Shown here: positions 48,601 through 61,905 of the stretch, piece by piece | Layout of the letters: every line of letters begins with the position of its first letter | Numbering within the stretch: the first letter of the stretch is position 1 | Assembly: GCA_019914945.1 (NCBI GenBank) | Contig: CM034101.1 | Span: 2,119,188-2,183,187 of the forward strand | Length of the DNA stretch: 64,000 bases | Reading direction: 5' to 3' | Origin: Typha latifolia | Taxonomy: Eukaryota; Streptophyta; Magnoliopsida; Poales; Typhaceae | Made by a program: the position numbers and the translations under genes | Notes under the pieces: generated by a model | What the model saw: the letters and a program-made list of their open reading frames with translations, nothing else | Database searches by the model: none | Told to the model about the DNA's origin: nothing

Positions 48601-51600
48601 AAGACCATCCTAATTTCACATATTTTTTGCGTGGTTAATCAGTTGAAATGCTTTACCAAAAAATGGTGTCTTCAACATAATGCAAGAGATTCATACAATA
48701 GCAAATTCTTTTCATTTTTTTTAAGTTAAATCCATAGTCTCTCATAGGGAGATCAGGAGAATAACAGAGAACAGCATGATCCTCAGAGAAATAAATGACT
48801 TATTAACAACAGGCTCAGACAATATCTCTGAGTGACAAATAACCTGGATACATATTGTTCCTGAAAAACCTTCCAAGTTCTTCTGCCTGCACCAGAAAGG
48901 GAAAGAAAACGTAAAGTATCAGTGGGATAATAAGTATTAATAGCTTATGCACAAAATTATTATCAACATATTATGTATTCTCATATACCACAGCAGATAA
49001 TTGAAATTTAAAATGGAGAGATTCTATCACCGTTCAATGAACAACTAAGAGTTGGCTACCTAGACAAGAAGCATCTACTGCAGGTAAAGTGTGACCTGTG
49101 TATATAGATCAAGCTTAAGTTCTCTAGTGAGCATTGAGCTGGATCTCAGGTCTGGACTCAAAAAAATAGATAGAAAAAGGAAAAATGAAAGAAACCTGCT
49201 TTCTTCCAGCATGAGTTAACACTCCTCCATACTTGAGAACCATTAGAGCTTCAATTGGACGCTCCTCTTCACCATCACCATTATTTTTTGGAACTTTAAC
49301 CCATTTTAGTGGTTTTAGCTGCACTTTCCTGTATATACCTGAGAAATGTCCACCCTGAATGCCACAACAAAGAGTATAGAGTATAAGAAATCTCGAGCCA
49401 ATGAGCCCTTACAGTTTCTCTAAAACTTAGAGCAAAAAACACAGCAAAGCAAATCCATCAGGTAAACTATATCCCCAAATAGTTTTGGAAAATCTTGTGA
49501 AGCGCAATATCCTTCGTCTGAATCAAACAAGAATCACTGCAACAACTTGCCTATATTATTTCCAACCTTGATTTGAAATTACTACCCATTGTGAAGTTGT
49601 CTGCTTTATATAATGCCTCATCAATAATTTAAGAAATGACGAAATATCAGCCATCGGAAAGGCTTTCCTCATTTTGTTTTCTATAACCATGAAGCAGGAA
49701 ATGAGACAAAATCAAACATGCCTTTTGGGAACAAAAAATGATACAACCTTAATCTACAAGTTCATCAAAGATCAAATATAAAGGCAAACAGACACGAATA
49801 TTAACAACATGACGGATGCTTATTTAATTTTATACAAAGTAAAAAATAGTACATATTTTTACATATGCATCATAGTAGTGAAAAGTAGATAGTCCTCAAA
49901 TATTGTCTTCTTGCACATGACAAATCTTGATGACACATGCAGAATTACTTCTTACGGAAAGTTATAGCGATATTAAGACAAAATAAAATAAGATCAAATT
50001 CCAGAATTACTAAATTACCTCTTCAAGCACCGCTTTGACTTGACGAAGTTTTTCAGCATGTTCTAGGTCTTCAGCATCACTATCACTCTCACGGCCCGAC
50101 CTAATTTAAGGCATAGACCTCTAAGTTCTTAGTAGAGGAGAGCAGATTAGAAAATCTTGTTTGGAATAACAAAATATATTTCTATAATTTAAGGTCACAA
50201 GTGTTTACTGTTAATCCAAGCAAGCAAGTACCGAACTCTACCGCAACATGGTCTTAAATAAGGATTGATCATACAATTGTTCTCAAACATAATATGACTC
50301 TTAAAATATGGCACCAGAAAGTCAGCTTATAATGGCTAATAAGATCTGATACATTACTCTTACCAGACTTACAGTATGCAATAATTTTTTAGTCTTTGCA
50401 TGTCTCAGTATTTTGCTTTTCGAAAACATACCTAGTAGGTGGAACTAGAATTCTTGTAGCATCCAAAAGATCTTGCAATTGTACGGCACTCTTCAGCTTT
50501 GTCTGCAGCAAAGGTATAAAAGAATGAAAGAAAAGAAGAATATAATATTATATAAAAGCTCATTAACATTCTAAATGAAGCTAATTATCTGAAAATCAGT
50601 AAGTCCTGAAGATAAGAACCTCAGCTCTTGCTTTCCCACTGTTGTATTTCAATAACAAATTTAGTAGCTTTTCTTCTGTTGCTTTCAATTTCACCTTCTG
50701 CTTTGGTGTCCGATCACCACTTACAAAATTTGCAACAAAGATTCAATAAGTAGGAAGATAACATCCATGCTTTTAAGGAAGAAAAGTTTTTCTTACTGGC
50801 GGATAATGGCTATAACACAACGCAGCTCTTCTGCCTGACCAAATGTGCCAATGATTCCACTTCCTTGACGAGTTAGGCCCTCAGAACTTTGGACTGCTTC
50901 ATTAATTTTCCAAGGAAGAGTAGGAGGAATAGTAGATGAAAGATGAGGAGCTTTTGCATCAAGAAACATCTTTCTCAAAATGCATGCAGTGTCATCATAG
51001 TACCTAAGTGATGAAACAACTTACCAAAAAAATCAGATACTGAAACGGAAGCACATAATTGTGGAATTTTCATATCAAAACTCATCAGGAAAAATATAAA
51101 TAACTAAAACTATGTATGAACAAGATTACTTGTGTGAATTCTTCACGAAACTCCAACCATTCACATCACACACATAAGATCTTCCCTCACACCTTAAGAG
51201 ATCAAAGCCACAGACCTACCAAAATATAGAGGGGTAATTTAGACCAAAAGTAGAAAAATAGTACAAGTAGTCTCTACAGAATTTGATAGACAGATATTAG
51301 CTGCATAGGTAGGTTACCAGCTTGCTATGATGTTAAAGTGTACGCCCACATTAAAGTGCAGTGGGTCACATTAATGAATTATGAGCCACAAGTTACGGCT
51401 CTTCAAAAATAAAAAAATCATGTAAATATGTACATAACATAAATTTTGAAATGCAAAGTGCAAAGTGCAAACCATCCTTCCATTTTGACTTTGTTTTCGA
51501 AGAATAAACCTAAACCTTTGAAAATAAGAAATTGCTCTATTTTCTTGCAAATAATAAATGAGAAGGAATATTGTAACAACCAATCTCTTAAAAAAATGGC

Positions 51601-54600
51601 ATGACGTGGGAGCATTTGCAAGGAGGGAGCATGGCGCCGCCAACCGCCAGCCCGACTAATTGGGCCAAGCCAAGTGACTGTGGTGGACCCCACTATCCCT
51701 GCAGCTATAGCCACAACGCTGACACCCCCACTGCCTCTTCTCTCTCTCAGTCTCTCTCATTCTACTCTCTCTCTGCTATTGATGCCAACCATCTCGGACA
51801 GCCACCGTCGCCTTTACCACGTTAGGTTGCCATCGCCGGTAAGGCCTCTCCCTCCCCCTTTCTTTTCTTCTCTATTTCTCAATCTCTTTATCTCCCCTCT
51901 TTCCTTTGGGCTTGGATTCAGAGTCGACATTAATCTAGTATGATGTGTCATTTAGAGTTGACACTGATGATTTAGATATTGAGAAATATTTTGATTCTTT
52001 CATATATTGATATATATGATTATTTAATAGTCGTCATGCATTATATGTGGTTGTGTTTAAAATTACCATAGTATGGTCATAGTCAGCATGCATCATATAT
52101 TGATATATTTGATAAAGTTATAATATGGTTGTATTACTGGAGATATATATATATATATATATATAGATTTATGACATAAGACTTATTATCTATTTATATA
52201 TAATTGATTATGCATTTTTATACTTATTCATGACATGATTCTTCTTTTTTATTTATATTATCCAAGAAATTATTACTCTTTGCTTAGCATTACTGGTTCA
52301 TGATAAAGTCCATTCATTGAGCTTTTAGCTCATGATTTTTTTTAAATACTAAATATGTGATACCTAAAGAGACATTTTAAAGCAAAGATGAGATGAACTA
52401 GACGTAAAATGATATAGTAGATAGCTTATGTAGAAATTGAGTTGTATTGATATTGCATATATTTATACTCTATTATATTAGACTGAGATTTTTATAATAT
52501 AGGTTGCATTATATTTTACTCTTGTATTAGTCATAACTTGATGGTTTATAGTAGCATGTGTGCATCTTGCCAAATTATGTAGTCGTCTCATATGATTATT
52601 GTGAATTTGGATATACATCTATGATTTATTTCTTTGATGGATTATTTTTGTGTGACCGCTCCGTCTGTCCTGTCACGTATATCATGCGTGCTATGTGAGA
52701 GCGTCGGCATGCACGTGGATTGTTACAAATATGCTTAATTGAAAGAACATGTATGAACAATCGTGAATAGTAAGTACCTCTTGCCTAAAAGCAGTACAAA
52801 CATCTCTTGCCATTTGTTTCTCAGCTGGAGTCAACAGAACAGGATACCTCACCTTGAAGCATATAGAAAACAAAAGATCCAAAAGGAAAATCAGTGACAA
52901 TTTCCAGGTATAAACTTTAAACGACAATGGACATTCAGATCTTACTTCCTTCCCATCCGGATTCCTCATAACAACACCATCAACAACAGGAGATTTCCGT
53001 GCTTCAGCATGCGCATAACCAGAGCCAACTGTATAGACCTATTGTAGTAGTACATATAAAAAATTGTAGAACTTTAGCATTTGAATAAACAGGAGAAAAG
53101 ATAATACATGCATGGCATATGACTATTGAAGAGATGCTATTTTCCTATTTTGACTACATTCATGGATTAGACAAATTTCCACCACTATAATAAATTCAAG
53201 AATTACCATTCATAAAATGGAAACACAGAATCCAGTAAAGAAGAAAAAAGGTTTACAAGGAAATTATGGTTTTTTTTTTTTTGCAATCAAACAAATTTCA
53301 GAAAAGAAAATTCAACAATGAAATGGCCTTCAATAGCGTGGACAGGATTAAACATGTTACTAGATCAGAAAAATTTTAGAAAAAAAATGTATTAAGAGAG
53401 GCATTCACAACTTGTTCGGAAAAAGCCATCTCATATCTAAAACAGTTCTGACATAAACCATAGAATCATTCACCAAAAGTACTTGTATACAGTGTACTTT
53501 TGGCATAATGTCTATCCCAAAAAGTTTTCCAAGACAAACTTTAGGTGACAACAAAATCTACTGAACATGAATGCTATTTCGAAGAAAAGCACCAGGGAAA
53601 CTATGTTTCTTGGGTTCCTCTATAAGTCTATAGTTATATTACCAGGTATAAATATTTCTAGATATTTGTGGTAATAGTAGTAAAAAAATTTAAAATTAAA
53701 TCTCATATAATATGGAAATCTCCATCATAAACTCAAGAAGAGAAATCTCTGGAGAAAAGCTAAACCTTGCAAAATTATTTTCTCTGAGCACTAAGAGAAT
53801 GGTAAATTTTCCTTCATATACAAAACTATAAAACAACTTAAACACCTTATAGTAGGATATTTTTCCAACAAAACAAACATAAAAATGAATCAAAGTAAAT
53901 GAGAGTAAGAAGCTACTTTATGTATAACATAGTTCTTAATTTATACGCCAAACATGAGAATTTCAGATGGAGGATCATTTCTATGTTGGGACTGAGAACA
54001 AAATGGTTCTATGAGCTTACTAACACTGGTACAGAGTCTAGCTGTCAGTGTAAAGGAATATTTAAGGATCAAGTATTGTTAAACCATAGTATACAAGGTA
54101 AAGTTCAAGTGGGATAGATGGACAGAGAAGATACTCTCTTAGTTTGGTGGCTGAAACAGCAAGACAATGCATTTGCATTGTGAGAATCTTAAATCACGAA
54201 ATTGTCACTAACTTGCAATATGTAAGAAATAACCCATATAGCAAAAATCCTTAGTCGGCACCTATTTTAGATTTTAGCTCACAATGCTCAAAGGCAAGAG
54301 AGAGACCAACAAAAGTTAATAAGAAAACAACAGTGAACATAAAAAGTAAATCACTCATTGTTATATCGAAAAACAAAAAATCAAAGTAATAAACAAAAGA
54401 AGGTAACATAACCTTGACATCTGTACCCCCAGTAGGCATGAACTCCTCATAAATATAAGATCCCTCACGTCTCACTCTCCTGACTTCAGGATGAAATTCA
54501 CTAGACCGGTTACCAACCTATCAAAATTACAAAGAATATCATACCACTAAAAATATTATTTTGACATTCATGAAATGATAATGATTTTACATGAAAGTAT

Positions 54601-57600
54601 TAAATGGATAAAGCAGAGGAGATTCCCCCATGAGAATTGCTCCAATTTTCTCATTTCATCATATAAACCACCGAAGTAGCAGTTTTATACTGATCGAGCT
54701 AAAACCAACAAGACCCAATTTATCTTTGTCAAACCAACTTACCAACATTGGTCTCAATGAATAATGGAAAATAGCCATGGAAAATAGCCTTCAAGAAGAA
54801 AAATCTTTGTTCGATTGACTTATGTTCAGAGTAGGCATTGCACTAAAATATGGAAGTAAACACCCGCGTGTTATAAGACTATAAGAGGCTGTTGTAGACA
54901 ATTTGGTACTTGATAGAAGTAAACCTAAGAACACAAGTTTCACCAAATTTCCTGTACTTCTTTTTTCCTTTTTGTCCTGGCAACTACAATAGCCAAGCAA
55001 ATGATCATTACCAAAATCGATGGTGTTTGCTTCACAATCCATGCCAGAGACATTCTTATTGGAAAGTCCAAGAATTAAAAAAAAATTTTGAGAACATCTA
55101 TCAAAACTATTAAATATAAATCTGCAAATATTTCAAGAATAAATTGTATTTATAAAGCAAACCAACTCAGGCACAAGTTCTAACTATTTATCATAAGTCT
55201 AACATGCTTACCAAAACATTTCAACATATATGATTTATGGGCCTTTTATGTCTGATATATCTATTAGACAAAGCAGAAACCAAGAATGAGAGAGATTGCA
55301 TTTGCTACTGGCTGTATTAAGAGATCAGGCAAAATATATTCATACTTGAATCATGATTGAAACTAAAGATACCTTTCGAAACAATTCCTTCATTCCTCCA
55401 CCAGCAGAGCTAGGGTAGTATATCATTATACTATGATCATCCCCTTTTGGAAGACAATACCACACATCAGAGAATAATACTCGTAGAATATGATTCAATA
55501 AATGAAGCATAAATAAAACATGGAGCTACAAAAGGAGACTTGACAGTTCCAACTGCATTCATATTTTACAATCCAAGATTGAAATATCATTATGACACGC
55601 AGAGTACATCAAATCCTTCACAATTCAAAACAGAAAATGTGGTGTCATTTAATTTAGCTAAGTGCAGCAAAAGGTCCAGGAAATCTCACGTTGATTATTT
55701 GATTGCACAGTAAAACCTAGAGAAGATGCAAAATTTCTTATACAAATGAAATTTCAAACAAATAGGGGAAGTATAGTGTTCTGGACATCAAAAGTTTGCA
55801 TATCTACATTCACTAAGTTGTTTTCTTGTTTATAAGCATAAAAACTGGTTCATTGTTTTTTTTTTGAATGCTTTTAAGGATGTCAGATGATGATCAGCAG
55901 TTTATAAATTAATTTTCTTGTGCATACATGTTCAGGATAAACTTGCTGAGTTTAGCTGACAACATGGAAGAACTGCGATCAAGATTCCCAGACAAACAGA
56001 AGCATGATATTGAAACATTTTCTGACATATTAGAAATAATTACATTCTATATTCACTATTTAAAACGGGACCCACGATACTTTAAACAGAAATAGAACCA
56101 GCAGACTGATCCAAAATAAAAGGAAACTGCAAGGACAAATTACAAAAGATGTGGAAGTAAGTCTATGCCCAATCAGAAATCACTTCAGCGCCAGTATTGT
56201 TTATATTCTATCAAAACAAGAGAAAAGATCTGCTGGTTTCTTATAATTAAATTTTTTACATACTCGAATATATTCTCAGCAAATATTCATTTGATGATCT
56301 ACAAAAGAGAAGCCCCACTTCAACTAAAATTTAGATAAGGAATCCATGACCCAAATAATCTTATTCTCATAAAAGAAAGTCCAGAACTCAAGAAATAATG
56401 ATAACCTCAGAATCTTAGTTGAAGACATATATAATGCTAAAGAGCAGTTCTCACTAGAGATTTCTGACTTGTGATGAAACCACAAAATTAGGCAGTACTA
56501 TCACCCCATAGAATTTAACCATAAACTAGTTAACTTTCTAACTTCTAAGCAGATTTCTCCAGCAACTCAAGCTTCTAGAGTCGTATTTACCAATGCAAAA
56601 TCAACATTATTCTTTCAAATCAATCGTTTCATTTACTGCCTACTGTCATTCTAGAGTCGTATTTTACAAAGATTGTATTAGCAAAGTAATTTTTAGTCAC
56701 AAAAATAATATAACTTCCATTTCAATAAAAAGAGTAAGCATGGCTCTAAGTATTGGAGAAAAATGAAAAATAAGATAATGAACTTCACTTAAATCCAATT
56801 ACAGAAGAAGCAAGTACTGCAAGATGAAAATGAAAAGAAAAAAACACACACACACAAAATCTTTATCACCATGTGAGGATCTATTACCGTCGATAGGTTT
56901 CTCCACAAAAGGTTTCCAAAACCGCTTCCCGTGAACCTCAACAAAATCTTCTTGCTCAACAAAATAGTCTAGCTCTTGATAAGGATACTCTCTATTCACA
57001 AGAGCATAATTTGGAACTGGAACCCCAAACATTTCAAGGCGCTAATTCATGAACATCATAAAGGTCAGATTCATTTTACATAACAGATTAAACAAATCTA
57101 GTAAGTAAACTATTAACTAACTCATGTGAATAAAAGAGTACTAGAGAACTCTAAGAAAAAAAGCAAAACAGGTTAGACAAAAAACAAGCAGAACATGTAT
57201 GATTACCAGAAAGCCAGAAACTATGTCAGAGTTCTTTTCATACCCTAATCAGGCAATATATGCTAAATCATACAAGCTAATTGAATATCTTCAATTAACT
57301 TCCCTTGGAGAATATTTTCTGTTCTGAATCAAGCATTCACCTCAACTAAAATTTTTTAAAAAAAAAATCTGGTTCTGATGTGGTGTGAGCAAAAGCATTT
57401 AGTTTTGGTAACTTATAAGGTGTTAATCTTTTAACTGTTTCATTTGGCTTTTCAACTTAAGAGACAAATAAATCCAAATTATCTGTACTAAATTAGAGAA
57501 GTGTAAATATAAGATTAAAAAAGATCAAGAAATTATTAGGTGAATAATAGATCATATGACAGTTCAAACTCCTTTCTATGTAACAATTTCATAGTCTCAA

Positions 57601-60600
57601 TATCAAAAAGTTAAAAGGTTATCTCAACTAAATGAACATTAATTAAAATATTCTTAAAAGGTTACTTCAATGTTCATTAACAGACCAAATATTCCAATCT
57701 CAATTCTATAGATAGTATCTCCAAGGTTTGTAACTTAGCCAACAAGAATTATCCTTCAATATATCTTCCAACATCTTCCGATTGCTTACTTACATTGATT
57801 GAAAAGAAACAGTGAAATCAAAAACTCACATTTGTAACAAAAGAACTTTCCACTATGATACACAGAACAAAGAAAAAGAGTAGAACAAATAATGGAACTA
57901 CTTTCAACAGGAATACAACTCTTCCTAGAAAAGAAGAAAATTAATAGAAAGAAACAACATTAAAGAACTTCCATGAAGGACCAAAACATCCAACTAAGTG
58001 ATGTTACCATATAACATTATAACTCGTAGAACTTCAACTTGCTGCTTTTAAAGAATAATGTTATTGTCAGATCGGACTTCTTCCCGGTTATCACAGCAAT
58101 TCATCAAGACTTTGTTTAGTACTCTCTCACCCAGATAACTAGTACTTAATAAATCACCAATACATACAGCAATGCCATGTTCCTTTATGTTTAAGGAACC
58201 ATTGAAGGATTCTCATAAGTTGCTATTTAAGAACATTAATGACATATAATTCTTCTTCAGGACTCAAAATTGATTTCAAAACTCCAGAAAATTACCAAAA
58301 AATGTATGGTCATAGGTAAAAAAAACATTCTAGTGAACACAAGAATAATTGATTAAGCACTTCAAAGGCAGATTGACTTGAGAATAAGAATATAGGAAAA
58401 GGAAAAGGCTAACATGAATGTTATAAATCACTTCATTACATAAAGCAGGAAGTTTGCATTAGATAGAAAAATGGATGTTGCAAAATAATAGCTGATGTAA
58501 AAATACCTCATAAACTTTCCTGCGATCGTGGAGGAGGTGTTGTGGCTGCAATTCATTCACTAAAAAAGGCCTAAATTGTTCAAAGTACACAAATTAGTCC
58601 TAAATTGAACTAGAAGGACATTAAAACTGACTCCTGTAAGCGAGATAGGAGACAATCTACATACTTATTAAAGTAAATGAACTTCTTAAGGATAAATGTG
58701 CATATAAACTTCACCTAGAATTAGAGAAATCAACTTCTGCAATATCCTTAATTTTACCTTCTCATGGCTCAGACGAACAGGAAAATAGGCAAAGGTTAAG
58801 GATTGCAATAAATTAAATCTCAGTAATGTGTGAGATGATCTGATGATCAGGCAGGTGTCTATGGTGCAATATGTAAGAGTTTCAATTTTAAAGCTCAACA
58901 GTTCAAGATACTGAAAATAATGAAGTGCAACATGATCAAGAATGCTGTCCAAGATCACGGCGATTTCCATTGCAAATAAAAGAATTAAAGATAAGTCAAC
59001 AATATGTTTAGAAATATATTACAGAAGGAATGCAAAAGGCAAAATGTTGCACATCTATGGAATTACCTAATGCATATCATGCCAGGATAAGTATTCAATC
59101 CTAAGGTAATACTCCAAAAGAAAATTATTTGACATTCGAAAAACAAATGTTGGTGCTTAAGTGTACTTGAAAGTGGAAATAATCCATGGTGACAATAAGA
59201 GTATTTCTAACTTTGTCTATACCAATCTATCTCAATCAAGAAAAACCAAAGTTAATATATGACAGTTAGGACTTAGGAAAATACTCGAGCATCAAAGAAA
59301 GGATTTCACCTGCGCAAAGAAGCGTATTGCTCGGCCTTTTCAAGAGGATAACCAGATGAAGAAAAGGCAATTAAGCAATCACAGATTGGCCAGCTGAAAT
59401 ATCCATAAAATTTATAATAAGAATTCATTTTCGGGAAATATCGATATCACTTATCATCATTTATTGATGCATGACACCATAATCATCCAAAGCTTAAGTG
59501 AGATGTTACAATGAGATATGTTAAGAAAACATCATTGGAATCTAAAAATTGGCATTAATGTAGATCAAGAATAGTCAATCATCCAAAACAAGTAGTTAAA
59601 AGAAACATAAATCATATAATAAAATTACAAAATTTAGGTTACTAAGGGATGGAGATATCTGCCATCTGAAAGTATAGATTACTAAATATTATTCTTAGCT
59701 ACCATTTTTTTATTCACGAATATCCATGTTAACATGAAAGTACATGTTTTCAATTGAATAATGAGCCAGGTCCTATACGAGAGCATGTACTAATGAATTA
59801 GATTTCATCCATGTTTAGATCTTCAGAATGCAGATCATTTTACAGGCACACTGGGCCGGTTGGGCTCACTTGCACTCTTTTGGCATCAATAGGGAGTAAA
59901 CATATAGCTGAAACAAGAACAGAGTCTAAGCTTTTCTGTTTAAGCACTGCACAGGAGCCGTACCTCTCAACTGAATCCTCAAGAATAACCTTGTCCCCGA
60001 AATATATGATCTGCACAAAAGTAACACACACATAACAAAAATTTTAAAAAACTTAACAGTTAAAAAATTTTGGAGCTCAAAGTTCATTCATTTATTGACT
60101 GGATAGAAAAAATCATGATAATAAACTTCTGCTATTCTTTAAATTGGTTCTTTTAAAATATGCGTATGAGACCTTAGATTACTTTGATTGAAAAAAGGTA
60201 CCACCATATCTGATTATAAAACTATGTTATCTATTATATAATGAAGTCTTAAGCTGTAAACGAAGAATGGTTTCATGATTGCTAATTCAGTTGTACGATA
60301 ACACAATATTATCTGTTCTATGATCACAAACCCTATAACATCTATTATAGATCACAATGCCAATAGCATACGAGCATAAAATCTATGTGGTAATATGAGC
60401 TTGCTAAGATGAACATATGCACTAAGAAGCTTCAACCAGATTAAGTGCCTAAGCAAATGCCTGGAAGTTTTAGATACTGCTTCTATCAAAATATTTAGTT
60501 AGGTTTCCTGTCCCACTATGTATGTGTACTATATGAAGCTACAAACAACTACACCTTACTTTGCAAAGCGGATTTCTGTTTCTACAGCATAAAACTTGCT

Positions 60601-61572
60601 ATCTCTACTGCAGGTAGGACACCCAAATGTAGCCATTCTCTTCATTAAACTTCATTACAGAAGAGTGAAAGAATTATCGCATCCACGGAGGATGTTTTAC
60701 CCAATATGTAGACCATGTATAAGTACATACCAAGTAGTGAGTTTTTCATTAGGTACAAACAAGTACTATCTGATACCCTTTCAAGCTCTCAAACATAACT
60801 GACATAGTTTATCGGACACCCATTCCAAGCTCACAACATAAGTAAGATAATTCTAGGATACTCATATACTTTCTTTGGAATTTCCATAATGCAATACAAT
60901 TGATTTTGGCATTTCTGAGTCTCAGTTGTGAGGTCTGCTTGCCTGTCTGATGGATCCAATGCACCATATCACAAGAACTAATAACCAATAAAAAGTAAGG
61001 CCTCCATTGTGTCGAAATATCAGGATCAGCTAGGAAAAAAAAAAAAAAAAAAAGATCCCGTTCCTACCTAAATTTACATGTTCACAATCTTAAAGATAGT
61101 TTCTTACGCCAAACAGCAAGCAGATCAATTAACCACACAAGCTTGCACGAGAGGATACCTGGGATTCCCCCAAACAGATGCGAAAAAGCAAAACAAGAAT
61201 ATTCCACTCAAGACTACCCACAAAAAAAAAAAGAATATTCCACTCAAGAACTACCAAAAAAAAAGAATATTCCATTCAAGAATTACTGCATAAAGAAACA
61301 TAACATGAGAGGATACCTCGAATTCCCCGAACGCTCCCACCCTTCCAAGAATCTGCTCCATTGGAGCGGAGAGCACCTACAAAACCATAAACAAAGTTGG
61401 CAAACCAATAAGCACACGGAGCAAGAAAAAGGAGAAAAAAATCCACTGCTATATAAGGAACAAAAAAATATAGAATTAAAGGGTTACAAAAGAACGAGAT
61501 CCCCACATCGGATATCACCTTCTTTTCCATGACACAGACACCAATCTTGATCTTTTCTCCTCCATCCTCCAT
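36671..61572 (-). CDS. VIH: VIH/PPIP5K bifunctional inositol pyrophosphate kinase-phosphatase (30 exons, 1048 aa)
   Basis: Exons, in gene order: 61519-61572, 61317-61376, 59964-60010, 59310-59393, 58507-58570, 56888-57041, 55373-55443, 54413-54517, 52946-53038, 52778-52852, 51130-51215, 50797-51003, 50620-50719, 50432-50502, 50019-50100, 49196-49354, 48844-48886, 47863-47945, 47333-47395, 47178-47252, 45191-45316, 43229-43470, 43050-43094, 41847-41913, 40369-40440, 38946-39199, 38808-38865, 37747-37914, 37052-37126, 36671-36934. The enzyme makes InsP8 from InsP7 (kinase) and hydrolyses it (phosphatase); in plants it sets phosphate-starvation and jasmonate signalling through SPX and COI1 sensors. 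Residues 1-330 are the ATP-grasp kinase with KPFVEKP (146-152) and DVNGWS (Asp286, Asn288). Residues from about 360 form the histidine-acid-phosphatase domain with RHGDRTP (His367), and [11 protein letters not shown] later. Exon 26 adds an acidic, Ser-rich loop. Arabidopsis VIH proteins are about 1050 aa, so this copy is complete. Confidence 0.96.
37450..37591. repeat. 71-bp tandem duplication in VIH intron 28
   Basis: Positions 37450-37520 and 37521-37591 are two head-to-tail copies that differ at about one base (GTAGGAATG versus GTAGAAATG). Each copy contains CAACTTTCTGGAGACTTG and CTCAAAATACTCT. The near identity implies a recent duplication in this intron. Confidence 0.92.
41372..41558. 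repeat. 51-bp direct repeat with 136-bp period in VIH intron 24
   Basis: Copies at 41372-41422 and 41508-41558 are identical, beginning AACTTTTTCATTTTC and containing AACAGCCCGTGTCTC. The 85 bases between them are A-rich and unrelated to the repeat. A segmental duplication followed by divergence, or gene-conversion-like copying, could produce this. Confidence 0.9.
42429..42474. repeat. Perfect 20-bp inverted repeat (hairpin) in VIH intron 23
   Basis: ATTTGATATAGTTCATTATT (42429-42448) pairs perfectly with its inverse complement at 42455-42474 across a six-base loop, ATTCAC. The stem is AT-rich. It could be the remnant of a small foldback element or a mutational palindrome. The stem is too short for a typical plant miRNA precursor. 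Confidence 0.9.
45971..46454. mobile_element. Non-autonomous TIR element in VIH intron 21 (about 484 bp)
   Basis: The left end ATGGCCGTGCCAGT...CGC (45976-45996) matches the inverse complement of the right end, ATGGCTGTGCCGGT...CGTGC (46431-46452), with two mismatches in the first 14 bases. The flanks TTATTTGGTT (45961-45970) and TTAATTTGGTT (46455-46465) look like a target-site duplication with a one-base indel, about 9-11 bp long. That size would favour a Mutator-like origin over hAT, but the boundary is uncertain by a few bases. The interior is AT-rich and has no coding capacity. Confidence 0.65.
51572..52727. mobile_element. Solo LTR (1156 bp) in VIH intron 10
   Basis: The segment starts TGTAACAACC and ends GGATTGTTACA, giving the TG...CA ends and a TGTAACA/TGTTACA short inverted repeat. 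It is flanked on both sides by AATAT (51567-51571 and 52728-52732), an exact 5-bp target-site duplication. No gag-pol or second LTR is present, so it is a solo LTR left after LTR-LTR recombination. TGTAACA ends are common in Ty3/Gypsy chromovirus LTRs, so I lean to that superfamily. One end (51600-51950) is GC-rich with a TC-rich tract; the rest is AT-rich with a TA microsatellite near 52146-52165. It makes up about three quarters of the 1562-bp intron. Confidence 0.88.
53473..53503. repeat. Near-palindrome in VIH intron 8
   Basis: CCAAAAGTAC and its inverse complement GTACTTTTGG are separated by 11 bases centred on TGTATACA. The 31-bp unit is nearly symmetric as a whole. No duplication flanks it, and I can assign no role. 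Confidence 0.75.
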
Positions 61573-61588
61573 TTTCTCGTAATTTCTG

Positions 61589-61608
61589 TCTCTCTCTCTC
61601 TCTCTCTC
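61589..61608. repeat. (TC)10 microsatellite in the VIH 5' leader
   Basis: It is read as GAGAGA on the gene strand, ending 17 bases before the VIH start codon. It is likely to be transcribed as part of the leader. Repeat length here could vary between individuals and alter leader structure. Confidence 0.9.
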
Positions 61609-61895
61609 ACTCACTCTCGAGTCGCCTCTTCTCTGTGAAATCTCTATTCCCACCCCCCCAAAAAAAAGGATGAAATATTCTGGAAATTAAAGTAGCGGAA
61701 GACCGGGGTCCAATTCCGAGGTGTATATCCGGATCTGAGAACCGATTCCGATATCCGCCCACCGATACCGGCATCCAAGAAGATAACGGAGAGAAGGGTC
61801 GGAGAAGATGCGAAGCGGCATTTATAGAGATTTAAAATAAATTAAAAAAACAATAATATTTGGACGAAATTTGGGAAAGTATCACACTCTTACGT

Positions 61896-61905
61896 GCCAC
61901 GTGGC
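61896..61905. promoter_or_regulatory. G-box palindrome GCCACGTGGC upstream of VIH
   Basis: A perfect 10-bp palindrome with the CACGTG core, preceded by another ACGT (TACGTG), about 325 bases upstream of the VIH start codon. Paired ACGT elements are typical targets of plant bZIP (ABRE-binding) and bHLH (PIF/MYC) factors. Binding is inferred from the motif only. Confidence 0.5.

Noticed and set aside
51601..51943. Open frames in a GC-rich block that resembles a gene start
   Set aside because: The block lies inside the solo LTR delimited by AATAT duplications and has no downstream exons.
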